DNA of 64,000 bases, from contig CP054936.1 in assembly GCA_013364255.1 (NCBI GenBank), forward strand, positions 558,001 through 622,000, given 5' to 3'. Numbering within the stretch: position 1 is the first letter of the stretch; each line of letters begins with the position of its first letter. Source of the stretch: Streptomyces seoulensis (GTDB lineage Bacteria > Actinomycetota > Actinomycetes > Streptomycetales > Streptomycetaceae). The translations under genes were made by a program, and so were the position numbers. A model generated the notes under the pieces. The model was not told where the DNA came from. It worked only from the letters and a program-made list of their open reading frames with translations, and did not search any database. This document shows, one piece after another, positions 46,408 through 55,851 of this stretch.

Positions 46408-47088
46408 CTACGCGCGGGGCGGCGAGCAGGCGACGTCGGGCACCGCCGTGGCCGCCGGCGGCAGGTCGGACCCGGGGGCGGCGTCCTCGTCGAGCCCGCG
46501 GGCGGTGTGCACGCGCAGCAGGCCCTCGATGCCGCGCAGGAGGGTCTCGCCGGCCAGGACGGGATCGCCGAGGTAGCCGGCGCTCATCGCGCCGTCGCGG
46601 AGCATGACGAAGTGCCGGCCGGCGTGCTCGGCGGAAGCGCCCGCGATGTCGGCGAACAGTCCGGTGACCGTGCGCAGGAACCACTCGCGGTGTCGCACGA
46701 CGGCCCGGTGGACCGGATGGTCGGGGCTCGGGAACTCCGCGGCCGCGTTGAGGAAGGCGCATCCGCGGTAGCCGGGCGAGCGGATCTGCTCGACCAGGGA
46801 CGCTCCGATGCCCCGCAGGACGTCGCCGGGCGGTGCGTCCGTGGCCGTCAGCGCGTCGATCTGGGCGCGGATCGCCTGGTCGACGCCGTCGAGGTAGGCG
46901 ACCGCCAGGTCCTCCTTGCTGGGGAAGTGGCGGTAGAAGGTGGCGTTGGTGACCTTCGCCTGGGCCACCAGCCGGTCGACGCCCACCGTGTGGATGCCGT
47001 GCGCGTAGAAGAGCTGACCGGCGGTCGCCAGGAGCCGCTCCCGGGCCGCGGAGACTTTCCTGCCGGTGCCTGCTGCCGTCGGTGTCAT
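46408..47088 (-). CDS. TetR-family transcriptional regulator
   Basis: 226 aa from ATG 47088 (MTPTAAGTGRKVSAARERLL; ATG 47097 is a close alternative). N-terminal helix-turn-helix FYAHGIHTVGVDRLVAQAKVTNATFYRHFPSKEDL; the C-terminal ligand-binding domain is of the YcdC/TetR-C type (GYRGCAFLNAAAEFP). Its start is followed upstream by two matching palindromes, so it probably represses itself and the divergent membrane protein. Confidence 0.9.
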   Translation of the reverse strand: MTPTAAGTGRKVSAARERLLATAGQLFYAHGIHTVGVDRLVAQAKVTNATFYRHFPSKEDLAVAYLDGVDQAIRAQIDALTATDAPPGDVLRGIGASLVEQIRSPGYRGCAFLNAAAEFPSPDHPVHRAVVRHREWFLRTVTGLFADIAGASAEHAGRHFVMLRDGAMSAGYLGDPVLAGETLLRGIEGLLRVHTARGLDEDAAPGSDLPPAATAVPDVACSPPRA

Positions 47089-47105
47089 ACCGGCCATCGT
47101 AACGG

Positions 47106-47119
47106 AGAGAACGGTCTCT
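47106..47119. promoter_or_regulatory. TetR operator 1
   Basis: AGAGAACGGTCTCT, a dyad of AGAGA and TCTCT around ACGG, 18 bases upstream of the TetR start. Confidence 0.8.
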
Positions 47120-47157
47120 CTTGTGTGAAGGGTGCGGGATGTGCCAGGCTGCCGAAA

Positions 47158-47175
47158 AGAGAGAACGGTCTCTCT
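47158..47175. promoter_or_regulatory. TetR operator 2
   Basis: AGAGAGAACGGTCTCTCT, the same dyad extended to seven bases on each side, about 50 bases from operator 1 and upstream of the membrane-protein gene. Two copies of one palindrome between divergent genes is strong evidence for a TetR site. Confidence 0.85.
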
Positions 47176-47230
47176 ACCCATGACTGAGCGTCGCACCGCT
47201 CGCACCCGCACCCAACCCCTGGAGGAACCC

Positions 47231-47809
47231 ATGGAATCCATGGAACCCACGGCATTCGTCGGCTCCGCCGAGCACGCCGGCGTCGCGCCCGCCCTGCGCC
47301 GCCTGTATCTCGTCCGCTTCGGCTTCGCCGCCGTCTGGGCGGTGCTCCTCGTGCTGTCCGGCTCCGACCTCACCACCGGGGCCAGGCTGCTGCTGTTCCT
47401 CTATCCCGCCTTCGACGTGGCCGCCGCCGTGGTCGACGCCAGGTCGGCGCGCACCGCCGCCGGGCCGGTCAAGGGCCTGTACGCCAACATGGCCGTCAGC
47501 GCGCTCGCCGCCGTCGGCGTCGCCGCCGCCGGCGCCTCGGGCGTCGCCGACGTGCTGCGCATCTGGGGCGCCTGGGCGGTCGTCTCCGGCCTGGTCCAGC
47601 TCCTCGTGGGGGTGGCGCGCCGATCGATGGGCGGCCAGTGGGCCATGATCGTCAGCGGTGGCATCTCGGTGCTGGCCGGTGCGTCCTTCCTCCGGAGCGC
47701 CGCACAGGACACCCCGTCGCTGACCTCCCTCGCCGGCTACGCCGCGCTCGGCGGACTCTTCTTCCTCGCCTCGGCACTCCGCCTGTCCCGCTCGCACGGC
47801 GGGGGCTGA
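47231..47809 (+). CDS. polytopic membrane protein, HdeD/DUF308-like
   Basis: 192 aa from ATG 47231, with GGAGGAA immediately upstream; an ATG at 47180 is possible but has no such site. About five to six hydrophobic segments (FGFAAVWAVLLVLSG, ALAAVGVAAAGASGVADV, WAVVSGLVQLLVGVA, MIVSGGISVLAGASFL, LAGYAALGGLFFLASAL). Divergent from and probably repressed by the TetR protein; such pairs often protect against a small molecule, but function is not known. Confidence 0.75.
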   Translation: MESMEPTAFVGSAEHAGVAPALRRLYLVRFGFAAVWAVLLVLSGSDLTTGARLLLFLYPAFDVAAAVVDARSARTAAGPVKGLYANMAVSALAAVGVAAAGASGVADVLRIWGAWAVVSGLVQLLVGVARRSMGGQWAMIVSGGISVLAGASFLRSAAQDTPSLTSLAGYAALGGLFFLASALRLSRSHGGG

Positions 47810-47941
47810 CGCGCGTGCCCGGTGCGGTGCGGGGCCGGTCGCTTTTGGCGGCGGTGTCGGTCCGTCGCGGGAAGCGGGCCGGCCCGGGCCGGCGCGGTGG
47901 CGTCTCCCGGAGGGTCGCGTGCGGCGGGCCCTCCCCGCGGG

Positions 47942-49210
47942 TCAGTGCGGCAGGCCCTCGCGGCGGGTCATCCCGGCGCTGAGGACGTCGCCGGACTGGT
48001 CGTCGACGAGGAGCATCGCGCCGCCGCCGCGGTTCTCCTCGTAGGCGTCCGGGGCGACGGGCTGGGCCGTGCGGACCCGGACGGTGCCGATGTCGTTGGC
48101 CCGCAGTTCGGCCGGTCGCGCGGTGGCCGCCAGGGTGCCGATGTCGGTGCGGTCCACCAGCTCGGTGACCATCGCCCGGACCACCCGGGTGCCGTGCCGC
48201 AGCAGGACCCGGGCGCCGGCGCCGAGCGGCCGGTCGGCGAGGTGGCAGACCGTCAGGGCGAACTCGTCCACCGGGGTCGGCGCCGCCTCGGCCGGGGCGA
48301 TCAGGTCGCCGCGCGCCACGTCGAGCTCGTCGGCGAGGAGCACGGTGACCGAGTCCCCCGCGACGGCGCGGTCGACCGGCCGGCCGAGCCGGTCGAGGCC
48401 GGTGACGGTGGTGCGGTGCCCGGCGGGCAGCACCACCACCTCCTGGCCGACCGCGAGGGCGCCCGACTCCAGACGCCCGGCGTAGCCGCGGTAGTCGGGG
48501 TGCTCCGGGGTGCGGGGCCGGATCACGTACTGCACCGGGAGCCGGGCGGCCGCCGCCGTCTCCACGACCGGCGCCTCCTCCAGGTGCCGGAGCAGGGTCG
48601 GCCCGTCGTACCAGGGCATCCGCTCCGAGCGGTTGACCACGTTGTCCCCGTGCACCGCGGAGATCGGCACGGCGACGGCCGACGCCGCCCCGAGCCGGGC
48701 GCACAGGGCCGCGAACTCCTCGGCCAGGCCCCGGAAGGTGTCCTCGTCGTAGCCGACCAGGTCCATCTTGTTGACCGCGAGCACCACCTCGGGCACCCCG
48801 AGCAGCGCGGTCACCGCGAGGTGCCGGCGGGTCTGCTCGACCAGGCCGTGGCGGGCGTCGAGGAGGATCACGGCGAGCTGGGCGGTGGAGGCGCCGGTGA
48901 CCATGTTGCGGGTGTACTGCACATGGCCCGGGGTGTCCGCCAGGACGAAGCGGCGGCGGGCGGTCGCGAAGTACCGGTACGCCACGTCGATGGTGATGCC
49001 CTGCTCCCGCTCGTCCCGCAGCCCGTCGGTGAGCAGGGCGAAATCGGCGCCGTCGTGGCCGCGCCGGTGACTGGCCTGCTCGACCGCCGCCCACTGGTCG
49101 GCGTAGATCGCCCGGCAGTCGTGCAGCAGCCGTCCGACCAGCGTGGACTTGCCGTCGTCCACGCTGCCGGCGGTGGCGAGCCTGAGCAGCCCGCCCGTGA
49201 CGGTCGTCAT
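47942..49210 (-). CDS. cysN: sulfate adenylyltransferase large subunit (GTPase)
   Basis: 422 aa from ATG 49210, overlapping the cysD stop by one base. EF-Tu-like GTPase: P-loop GSVDDGKST near residue 14, DTPGHVQYTRNM, and NKMDL; then beta-barrel domains. With CysD it makes APS from sulfate and ATP, driven by GTP hydrolysis. It is the last gene of a ten-gene overlapping unit; with the sulfotransferase in the cluster it probably serves specialised metabolism rather than cysteine synthesis. Confidence 0.95.
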   Translation of the reverse strand: MTTVTGGLLRLATAGSVDDGKSTLVGRLLHDCRAIYADQWAAVEQASHRRGHDGADFALLTDGLRDEREQGITIDVAYRYFATARRRFVLADTPGHVQYTRNMVTGASTAQLAVILLDARHGLVEQTRRHLAVTALLGVPEVVLAVNKMDLVGYDEDTFRGLAEEFAALCARLGAASAVAVPISAVHGDNVVNRSERMPWYDGPTLLRHLEEAPVVETAAAARLPVQYVIRPRTPEHPDYRGYAGRLESGALAVGQEVVVLPAGHRTTVTGLDRLGRPVDRAVAGDSVTVLLADELDVARGDLIAPAEAAPTPVDEFALTVCHLADRPLGAGARVLLRHGTRVVRAMVTELVDRTDIGTLAATARPAELRANDIGTVRVRTAQPVAPDAYEENRGGGAMLLVDDQSGDVLSAGMTRREGLPH

Positions 49211-50118
49211 CAGAAGTACCCCTCGCGTTTGCGGTCCTCCATGGCGGCGTCCCCGACCCGGTCGTCGGCACGGGTCGCGCCGCGCTCGGTGAGTTCGGAG
49301 GCGGCCACCTCCGCGATCACGTCGTCGACGGTGCGGGCCGCCGACTCGACCGCCCCGGTGCAGGACATGTCCCCGACGGTGCGGTACCGGACGGTGCGCT
49401 CGGTCAGTTCCTCGCCCGCGCGTGGGCCGCCCCAGTCGCCCGGGGTCAGCCACATGCCGTCCCGGCGGAACACCGGGCGCCGGTGCGCGTAGTAGATCTC
49501 GGGCAGTTCGATGCCCTCGCGGGCGATGTACTGCCACACGTCCAGCTCGGTCCAGTTGGACAGCGGGAACACCCTGAGGTGTTCGCCGGGACGGTGGCGG
49601 CCGTTGTAGAGCGACCAGAGTTCGGGGCGCTGCCGGCGCGGGTCCCACTGGCCGAACGCGTCGCGCAGCGAGAACACCCGCTCCTTGGCGCGGGCCTTCT
49701 CCTCGTCGCGGCGCCCACCGCCGAACACCGTGTCGTGGCGCCCGTCGGCGATGGCGTCCAGCAGGGGGAGCGTCTGGAGCTGGTTGCGGGAGCCGTCGGG
49801 GCGTTCCTGGAGCCGGCCGTCCGCCAGGTACCCGGGCACGGACGCGACGGTGAGACGTATCCCGTGCTTGTCCACCACGCGGTCGCGGTGCGCCAGCACC
49901 TCCGGGAAGTTGTGGCCGGTGTCGACGTGCAGCAGGCCGAACGGCAGGGGGGCGGGGGTGAAGGCACGGAGCGCCAGGTGGAGCATGACGATCGAGTCCT
50001 TGCCGCCGGAGAACAGCAGCACCGGACGTTCGCCCTGGCCCACGGCCTCCCGGAAGATGTGCACGGCCTCGGCCTCCAGCAGGTCGAGCCCGGTGCGCAC
50101 CTCGGCGGTCACCGTCAT
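49210..50118 (-). CDS. cysD: sulfate adenylyltransferase small subunit
   Basis: 302 aa from GTG/ATG region at 50118 (MTVTAEVRTGLDLLEAEAVHIF). PP-loop ATP pyrophosphatase motif FSGGKDSIVMLHLA near residue 36; HVDTGHNFPEVL, FGGGRRDEEKARAKERVFS and NWTELDVWQYI are all as in CysD. Forms APS with CysN. Overlaps cysC by four bases. Confidence 0.95.
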   Translation of the reverse strand: MTVTAEVRTGLDLLEAEAVHIFREAVGQGERPVLLFSGGKDSIVMLHLALRAFTPAPLPFGLLHVDTGHNFPEVLAHRDRVVDKHGIRLTVASVPGYLADGRLQERPDGSRNQLQTLPLLDAIADGRHDTVFGGGRRDEEKARAKERVFSLRDAFGQWDPRRQRPELWSLYNGRHRPGEHLRVFPLSNWTELDVWQYIAREGIELPEIYYAHRRPVFRRDGMWLTPGDWGGPRAGEELTERTVRYRTVGDMSCTGAVESAARTVDDVIAEVAASELTERGATRADDRVGDAAMEDRKREGYF

Positions 50119-50645
50119 GCGAGCCCCCTCTCCCGCAGGGCGGCGTGCACCTGCGCCGCCGTCCCGGCGGGGGCACAGCCGCGGGTGTCCACGGTCAACT
50201 CGGGTTCCTCCGGCGGCTCGTAGGGGTCGTCGACGCCGGTGAGCCCGGTCAGCTCGCCGCGCGCCCGGCGCGCGTAGAGCCCTTTGACGTCGCGCTGCGC
50301 GCAGGTGTCGAGCGGGGTGGCGACGTACACCTCCAGATAGGGGGTGCCCGCGGCCTCGTGGGCGGCGCGCACCTGGCGGCGCGCCTCGGCGTAGGGGGCG
50401 ATGACCGGCACCACGGCCAGGACGCCGTTGCGGGCCAGGAGCTGGGCGAGCCAGCCGACGCGGCGTACGTTCTCGATCCGGTCCTCGCGGCTGAAGCCGA
50501 GGCCGGGCGACAGGTGCGCGCGGATCTCGTCGCCGTCCAGCACCTCCACGCGGCGGCCGGGGCGCAGCCGTTCGGCCAGGGCGCGGGCGATCGTCGACTT
50601 CCCGGCGCTGGGCAGACCCGTCAGCCAGACGGTGGCGCCGTTCAT
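50115..50645 (-). CDS. cysC: adenylylsulfate (APS) kinase
   Basis: 176 aa from ATG 50645 (MNGATVWLTGLPSAGKSTIARAL). P-loop GLPSAGKST; DGDEIRAHLS, FSREDRIENVRRVGWLA and the lid region KGLYARRARGELTGLTGVDDPYE are diagnostic. Phosphorylates APS to PAPS, the donor for sulfotransferases. Overlaps both neighbours by four bases, placing PAPS synthesis in the same transcript as the amino-acid-building genes. Confidence 0.95.
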   Translation of the reverse strand: MNGATVWLTGLPSAGKSTIARALAERLRPGRRVEVLDGDEIRAHLSPGLGFSREDRIENVRRVGWLAQLLARNGVLAVVPVIAPYAEARRQVRAAHEAAGTPYLEVYVATPLDTCAQRDVKGLYARRARGELTGLTGVDDPYEPPEEPELTVDTRGCAPAGTAAQVHAALRERGLA

Positions 50646-51742
50646 CGCACCACCCGCATCCTGGTCCTGGCCGGGGGCGCGGCGAGTTCGCGCAGGGCGG
50701 CGGTGAGCACCGCGATCCCGCGCAGATAGTCGGCGATCATGATGTGCTCGTCGTCCGCGTGGTCGAGTCTGCTGTCGCCGGGGCCGTAGGTGGCCATCGG
50801 CACGTCCCACACCTCGGCCAGGGTGTTCATGTCCGAGGTGGCGGTCTTCACCTTCATGGTGGGCCGGGCGTGCTGGTCGCGGATGGCCACGGACAGCGCC
50901 CTGACCACCTCGCTGCCGCGTCCGGCGTGACAGGCGGCGACCGAGTTGACCACGGTCAGCTGCCCTTCGGGACATCGGGAGCGCAGCGATTCCACCAGGC
51001 CCTCGGAGTCGAAGCCGGGCGGAGTGCGGATGCTGAACTCGGCCTCGGCGGCGACCAGATCGCCGTTGAAGGAGCACAGGGTGGCGCCGGGCCGGTCGAA
51101 GGAGCCGTGGTCGGCGTCCGGGCCCAGCAGGTCCAGCAGCTCCCGCCAGGCCGCGGCGGCCAGTTCGGTCGCCTTGGGCTCGGGGTTGCTGGGGTGGGTC
51201 GCCGGACGTTCGACGCGGTAGCGGAGGTCCAGCTTGCCCTTGTAGCCGAGGACCACCGTCGACCAGCCGCTCGGCTCGCCGACCACCACGTAGTCCGGCC
51301 GCGGCATCTCCGCCCTGATCCGCATGGCGCCGCGGGAGCAGGGCGTCTCCTCCTCGACCGCGCCGACGACCACGATCCGGCCGGGGTGGTCGGCCAGTGC
51401 GGCGGCGGCGCAGATCATCGTGGCCAGCGGCCCCTTGGCGTCCACCGCCCCGCGGCCGTAGAGCCGGCCGTCCTCCGAGCGCACCGGCACCTCGCCGGGC
51501 ACGGTGTCCAGGTGCGAGAGGAGCATCACCACCGGTCCGTCGCCGTCGCCGATCTCGCCGATCACGTTGCCGACGCGGTCGATGTAGGACTGGAATCCGA
51601 GTTCCTCCAGGGCCTTCACCAGATAGTCGGCGAGGTCGGCCTCGTGGTACGAGGGCGAGGGGATCTCCAGCATTCTGCGCAGCACGCCGAGGGCGGTGGT
51701 CTCGCTGACCGAACCGTCCTGCCCCTGGTGCACGAGCTTCAT
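50642..51742 (-). CDS. M20 metallopeptidase, LysK-like (release from amino-group carrier)
   Basis: 366 aa from ATG 51742. M20 motifs: SHLDTVPGE, GRGAVDAKGPLATMI, catalytic Glu in VGAVEEETPCSRGA, metal-ligand region VVVGEPSGWSTVVLGYKGK, and the C-terminal His in RLDHADDEHIMI. The GRGAVDAKGPLA and GEPSGWSTVVLGYKG segments are those of LysK/ArgE-type hydrolases. Predicted to hydrolyse the bond between the finished amino acid and the C-terminal Glu of a LysW-type carrier protein. Overlaps the kinase upstream by four bases. Confidence 0.85.
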   Translation of the reverse strand: MKLVHQGQDGSVSETTALGVLRRMLEIPSPSYHEADLADYLVKALEELGFQSYIDRVGNVIGEIGDGDGPVVMLLSHLDTVPGEVPVRSEDGRLYGRGAVDAKGPLATMICAAAALADHPGRIVVVGAVEEETPCSRGAMRIRAEMPRPDYVVVGEPSGWSTVVLGYKGKLDLRYRVERPATHPSNPEPKATELAAAAWRELLDLLGPDADHGSFDRPGATLCSFNGDLVAAEAEFSIRTPPGFDSEGLVESLRSRCPEGQLTVVNSVAACHAGRGSEVVRALSVAIRDQHARPTMKVKTATSDMNTLAEVWDVPMATYGPGDSRLDHADDEHIMIADYLRGIAVLTAALRELAAPPARTRMRVVR

Positions 51743-52617
51743 CGGTTCACCTCCTCCTTGCTCCGGGTCTCCAGGGTGATCCGGGTCCCGGCCCCGGCGA
51801 CCGCGGCGCCGACCGGGCGGGCGGCCCGGCCGTCGGCGATCCGCACGGTGGGGACTCCGGCGAGCAGTGCCTCGCGTGCGGCGGCCAGTTTGACCGCCAT
51901 CCCGCCGCCGGTGTGCGGCACCGGTCCGGACGCGGTCAGGGCGCACTCGGCGAGCAGCGAGCCCTCGTCGTCCGGGTCGTCGAGCACTCCCGGCGCTCCG
52001 GTGAGCAGCAGGAGCGCGTGGGCGCCGAGGGCGGCCGCGACGGCGGCGGCGGCCCGGTCGGCGTTGACGTTGACGGGGTGTCCGTCCTCGTCCAGCGCGG
52101 GCGGGGAGAGCACCGGTACGGCGCCGTCGGCGAGCAGCCGGCCGAGCACCGCGGTGGACACCTCGGTGATCCGGCCGCTGTGGTCGTCGCGCACCACCAT
52201 GGGGCGGCCGTCCACCAGGGCGCGCAGGCTGCGCTTCCGCCTGGCGAGCAGGGTGGCGCCGTCGAGTCCGGTGAGGCCGACGGCGACGGCGCCGGCCGCG
52301 TTGATCCGGGCGACCAGCCGGGGCTTGACGGCGCCGGCCAGGGCGAGCAGGACCACTTCCAGGGTGGCCGGGTCGGTGTGGCGGCTGGTGACGCCGCCGG
52401 GGAACTCCAGGGTGCGCAGCGGTGTCCCGAGGCGCTCCGCGAGCCGTTCGATCTCCGCGGAGCCGCCGTGCACGAGGACGACCGGACGGCCGGCGCGGGC
52501 GTAGTCGGCGATGTCGTCGGCGACCGCGTCGAGGTCGACGGAGGCGTTGCCGCCGACCTTCACGACCAGCGGCGCGGCCGGGTCCGAGGGGGCGGGCGGC
52601 CGAAGGGGTTCGGGCAC
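51739..52617 (-). CDS. LysZ-like amino-acid kinase (carrier-bound glutamate kinase)
   Basis: 292 aa from GTG 52617, preceded by GGGAGA. AAK-family kinase: PLVVKVGGNASVDL near residue 17, VLVHGGSAEIERLAERLG, GLTGLDGATLLARRKRSL, and NVNADRAAAAVAAALGA. The family is that of LysZ and acetylglutamate kinase; the RHTDPATLEVV segment is LysZ-like. Predicted to phosphorylate the gamma-carboxylate of glutamate held on an AmCP. Confidence 0.85.
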   Translation of the reverse strand: MPEPLRPPAPSDPAAPLVVKVGGNASVDLDAVADDIADYARAGRPVVLVHGGSAEIERLAERLGTPLRTLEFPGGVTSRHTDPATLEVVLLALAGAVKPRLVARINAAGAVAVGLTGLDGATLLARRKRSLRALVDGRPMVVRDDHSGRITEVSTAVLGRLLADGAVPVLSPPALDEDGHPVNVNADRAAAAVAAALGAHALLLLTGAPGVLDDPDDEGSLLAECALTASGPVPHTGGGMAVKLAAAREALLAGVPTVRIADGRAARPVGAAVAGAGTRITLETRSKEEVNR

Positions 52618-52637
52618 GGGTGTTCTCCCTTGGGACG

Positions 52638-53660
52638 TCACGGGTGCAGCCCCGGGAAGCCGAGTCCGGTCCGCTCCGGCCAGCCCATGCGCACGTTCAT
52701 GGACTGCACCGCGCCTCCGCCGCCGCCCTTGACCAGGTTGTCCAGCGCGCCGATCAGCAGGGCGTGCCGGGCGGCGGGGTCGACGGCGAAGCCGACGTCG
52801 CAGAAGTTGGAGCCGGAGAGCAGCTTGGGCTCCGGGTAGCGGTACTGGCCGCGCTTGTGCGCCACGACCCGGACGAACGGCTCGTCCGCGTAGTGGCGCC
52901 GGTAGGCGGCCCGCAGCGCGCGCTCGTCCGCCCCGTCGGCCAGCGCGACCCGGCACAGCACCTGCACGCCGCGCACCGCCTCGACGCCGGTCGCCGTCAT
53001 CCGCGTCGGCAGACCGGTCGCCTGGGCGATCTCGGCCTCGTGGCGGTGGCCGTGCGGTGCGAACACCCGGAGGGCGCCGCTGCGTTCGGCGTGCAGGTTC
53101 TCGGCGCCCGCGGAGCTGCCGGAGCCGCTCGAACCGGTCCTGGCGTCCACCGTCACCTCACCGGTGACCAGGCCCTCCACGGCGGCCGGGTGCAGGGCCA
53201 GGACGGCGGCCGTGGCCATGCAGCCGGGCACGCTGATCCGGTCCGCGCCGATCAGCTCCTTGCGGTGCAGTTCCGGGAGGCCCGGTGTGAAGGAGGCCAG
53301 CTCACCGGGGGCGGTGTGCTCCACTCCGTAGTACGCGGCGAAGACCTCGGGGTCGCGCAGCCGGAAGTCGCCGGAGAGGTCGATGAGCAGGTCCGTGAGG
53401 GCGGCGAACCGGCCCAGCCGGCCCATGCTCTCGCGGTGCGGCACGGCCGTGAACAGCACGTCGCACCGGCCGAGCCGGTCCGGCTCCACGAAGGTCAGGT
53501 CGGTCAGACCGCGCAGGTTGGGGTGCGCCCCGTCGACCCTGCGGCCGGCCAGGGTGCGCGAGGTGGCCGCCACCAGCTCCACCTCGGGGTGGCCCAGCAG
53601 GATGCGAATCAGGTCCCCGCCGATGTAGCCGGCGCCGCCGACCACCGCGACCCGGGTCAC
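52638..53660 (-). CDS. LysY-like N-acyl-gamma-glutamyl-phosphate reductase
   Basis: 340 aa from GTG 53660. NADP-binding VVGGAGYIGGDLIRILL at the start; active-site Cys in ISVPGCMATAAVLAL; GTDARTGSSGSGSSAG-like loop (VDARTGSSGSGSSAGAEN); C-terminal GALDNLVKGGGGGAVQSMNVR. Matches the LysY/ArgC family. Reduces the carrier-bound glutamyl phosphate to the semialdehyde, the acceptor for the next carbon-transfer step. Start overlaps the LysX-like gene's stop by four bases. Confidence 0.88.
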   Translation of the reverse strand: MTRVAVVGGAGYIGGDLIRILLGHPEVELVAATSRTLAGRRVDGAHPNLRGLTDLTFVEPDRLGRCDVLFTAVPHRESMGRLGRFAALTDLLIDLSGDFRLRDPEVFAAYYGVEHTAPGELASFTPGLPELHRKELIGADRISVPGCMATAAVLALHPAAVEGLVTGEVTVDARTGSSGSGSSAGAENLHAERSGALRVFAPHGHRHEAEIAQATGLPTRMTATGVEAVRGVQVLCRVALADGADERALRAAYRRHYADEPFVRVVAHKRGQYRYPEPKLLSGSNFCDVGFAVDPAARHALLIGALDNLVKGGGGGAVQSMNVRMGWPERTGLGFPGLHP

Positions 53661-54523
53661 CACCGCCGCCTCCCCAGCACCACGTCGATCAGCGCGTCGG
53701 CGACCGACGTCCGCTCCCCCAGCGCCCGTTGGAGTCCGGAGAACTCCAGCCCGGCGTTGACCTCCAGCACCTGCGGCCTCCCGTCTGCGTCCTCGATCAG
53801 GTCGACTCCCGCGATCCGCGCGCCGACCGCTTGTGCCGCGGCGAGCGCCAGCGGCCCGAACTCCTCGGCGTCCTCGCACAGTTCGACGTGCGCGCCGCGG
53901 GCCACATTGGTGCGCCAGCCGTCCGAGCGGCGGTACACCGCGCCGATCACCTCGCCGCCCGCGACGCCCACCCGGATGTCCCGGCCGGGCTTCTCGACCA
54001 GTTCCTGGACGTACACCACGTGCGACTGGGGCGAGGGCAGCGCCGCGACGTACTCGAGCACCGCCTCCGCGGCCGCGCGGTCCATGATCCTGGTGACCAG
54101 CCGTCCCCAGGAGCCGACCAGCGGCTTGATGACGGCGGGCCCGCCCAGTTCGTCCAGCGCGTCGAGCGCCGCCTCGGGGGTGAGGGCGAGCACCGTGCGC
54201 GGGGTGGGCAGCCCGGCGCGGGCCAGCGCGACGCTGGTGCGCCACTTGTCCCCGCACAGGGCGGTCGCGGCGGCCGAGTTCACCACCTCGTGTCCGGCGG
54301 CCTCCAGCAGTTCGGCGCCGTAGCAGGCCCGGGTGTGGGAGATCTCCCGGTTCAGCACGACGGGCAGCGGGCGCGGCCGGCCGGGGTGCGCGGAGCCGCG
54401 CAGGGTGCGGGCGTCGAGCTGCACCCAGGGCACCGAGCGGCGCTCCAGCGCCTCGAACAGCCGTTTCTCCTCGGCCCGTACCCGGGAGACCAGCACGGCG
54501 ACCTCGGGGACCTCGTACGTCAT
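53657..54523 (-). CDS. LysX-like ATP-grasp ligase (loads amino acid on carrier protein)
   Basis: 288 aa from ATG 54523. RimK/LysX signature regions: [66 protein letters not shown], and [16 protein letters not shown] (Mg/ATP site). The NRxxSHTRA and [12 protein letters not shown] stretches are those of LysX rather than RimK. It should ligate the alpha-amino group of glutamate to the C-terminal glutamate of an AmCP. Streptomyces makes lysine by another route, so this homologue points to specialised metabolism. No AmCP gene adjoins it. Confidence 0.88.
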   Translation of the reverse strand: MTYEVPEVAVLVSRVRAEEKRLFEALERRSVPWVQLDARTLRGSAHPGRPRPLPVVLNREISHTRACYGAELLEAAGHEVVNSAAATALCGDKWRTSVALARAGLPTPRTVLALTPEAALDALDELGGPAVIKPLVGSWGRLVTRIMDRAAAEAVLEYVAALPSPQSHVVYVQELVEKPGRDIRVGVAGGEVIGAVYRRSDGWRTNVARGAHVELCEDAEEFGPLALAAAQAVGARIAGVDLIEDADGRPQVLEVNAGLEFSGLQRALGERTSVADALIDVVLGRRRW

Positions 54524-55851
54524 GAGGCGCCCGCCATGCGGGCCACGACGTCCAGGTTCGCCCACAGCTTCTCGATGCCGTCGGCGTACCGCTGGAGCGC
54601 CTCGCCGGCGTCGGGGTTGAGGTGGCGCTTCTGGAGGGTGAGGGAGTCCTCGACGACGGCGCGGGTGACGGGCAGGTCGCCGTTCTCGGCCGGCGGCCCG
54701 TCCAGTGCCGCCCAGGGGTGGCCTGAGCCGAAGCCGACGCGGTCCTGGAAGACCTTCTGTTCGGACAGCGGCATCAGCTGGTAGCGGGAGACCGGCACGC
54801 CCTCGGCGCGCAGCAGCCGGTGCACCGCGGCCCGGAACGCGCCGGGGGTGACCTCCTCGGGCAGGCCGGCCGCCCGCGGGTCGAGGCGGAAGCGCAGGAT
54901 GTGCCAGGCGTGCGTGCTGCCCTCGGCGACGGTCGGGACGGTCAGGCCGGGCAGTTCGGCCAGGCGCGCGAGGAACGCCTCGACGTTGCGGGTCCGGTCG
55001 GCCTCGTAGCGGTCGAAGCGGTCCAGCTGGCTGAGGGTGAACGCGGCCTGCACGGAGCTGAGTTTGTGGTTCCAGCCGAGCCGGTAGGAGACGTAGTCGC
55101 GGTCGCGGCCCGGCTCCATCACCTCGCCGAACTGGCGGCCCATCCGTGCCGCGCGGGCCACCTCCTCGTCGTCGGTGACCAGCAGTCCGCCCTCGCCGCA
55201 GGTGGGCAGGTTCTTGGTGACCTGGAGGCTGAACACCCCCGCGCGTCCCAGACCGCCGACCGGGCGGCCCCGGTAGCGGGCGCCGTGGGCCTGCGCCGCG
55301 TCCTCCAGTACGGCGAGGCCGTGCCGGTCGGCCAGTTCGCCGAGGGCGTCCATGTCGGCCGGGTGGCCGTGCAGGTGGACGGGGAGGATCGCGGCGGTGC
55401 GGGGGCCGATCGCGGCGCGCACCGCCGCCGGGTCCAGGGTGAAGGTGACCGGGTCGACGTCCGCGAAGACCGGTACCGCCATCTGGTGGACGGGGGCGAG
55501 CGCGCTGGCGATGAAGCTGAGCCCGGGCACGATCACCTCGTCGCCGGGGCCGACGCCGAGCGCGGCCAGGGCGAGCTGGAGCGCGGTCGTGCCGTTGGAG
55601 GTGCCCACGCACCAGCGGGTGGCGCAGCGGTCGGCCCACGCCCGCTCCAGCCGGCTGACGGGCGTCTCCCCGTCGGCGTTGGAGACCAGCGACTCACCGT
55701 CCAGGGTGTCCAGTACGGCCTTGCGGTCGTCGTCCGTCACCACCGGCCAGGGCAGGTTGCGCAGGTCGCGCGGGACGGCGGGGCGGCCGCCGAGCGCGGC
55801 CAGGCGACGCGCCTTGGCGTCGGCGGCGGGGGCGGTGTCGGCGCTGCTCAC
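54520..55851 (-). CDS. PLP-dependent DegT/DnrJ/EryC1 aminotransferase
   Basis: 443 aa from GTG 55851. Fold type I; PLP-Lys in [51 protein letters not shown], and the aspartate in [13 protein letters not shown]. Family members transaminate keto sugars or ketones. In this setting it may aminate the ketone made after transketolase action, giving the second amino group of the DADH-type intermediate. Overlaps both neighbours by four bases. Confidence 0.85.
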   Translation of the reverse strand: MSSADTAPAADAKARRLAALGGRPAVPRDLRNLPWPVVTDDDRKAVLDTLDGESLVSNADGETPVSRLERAWADRCATRWCVGTSNGTTALQLALAALGVGPGDEVIVPGLSFIASALAPVHQMAVPVFADVDPVTFTLDPAAVRAAIGPRTAAILPVHLHGHPADMDALGELADRHGLAVLEDAAQAHGARYRGRPVGGLGRAGVFSLQVTKNLPTCGEGGLLVTDDEEVARAARMGRQFGEVMEPGRDRDYVSYRLGWNHKLSSVQAAFTLSQLDRFDRYEADRTRNVEAFLARLAELPGLTVPTVAEGSTHAWHILRFRLDPRAAGLPEEVTPGAFRAAVHRLLRAEGVPVSRYQLMPLSEQKVFQDRVGFGSGHPWAALDGPPAENGDLPVTRAVVEDSLTLQKRHLNPDAGEALQRYADGIEKLWANLDVVARMAGAS

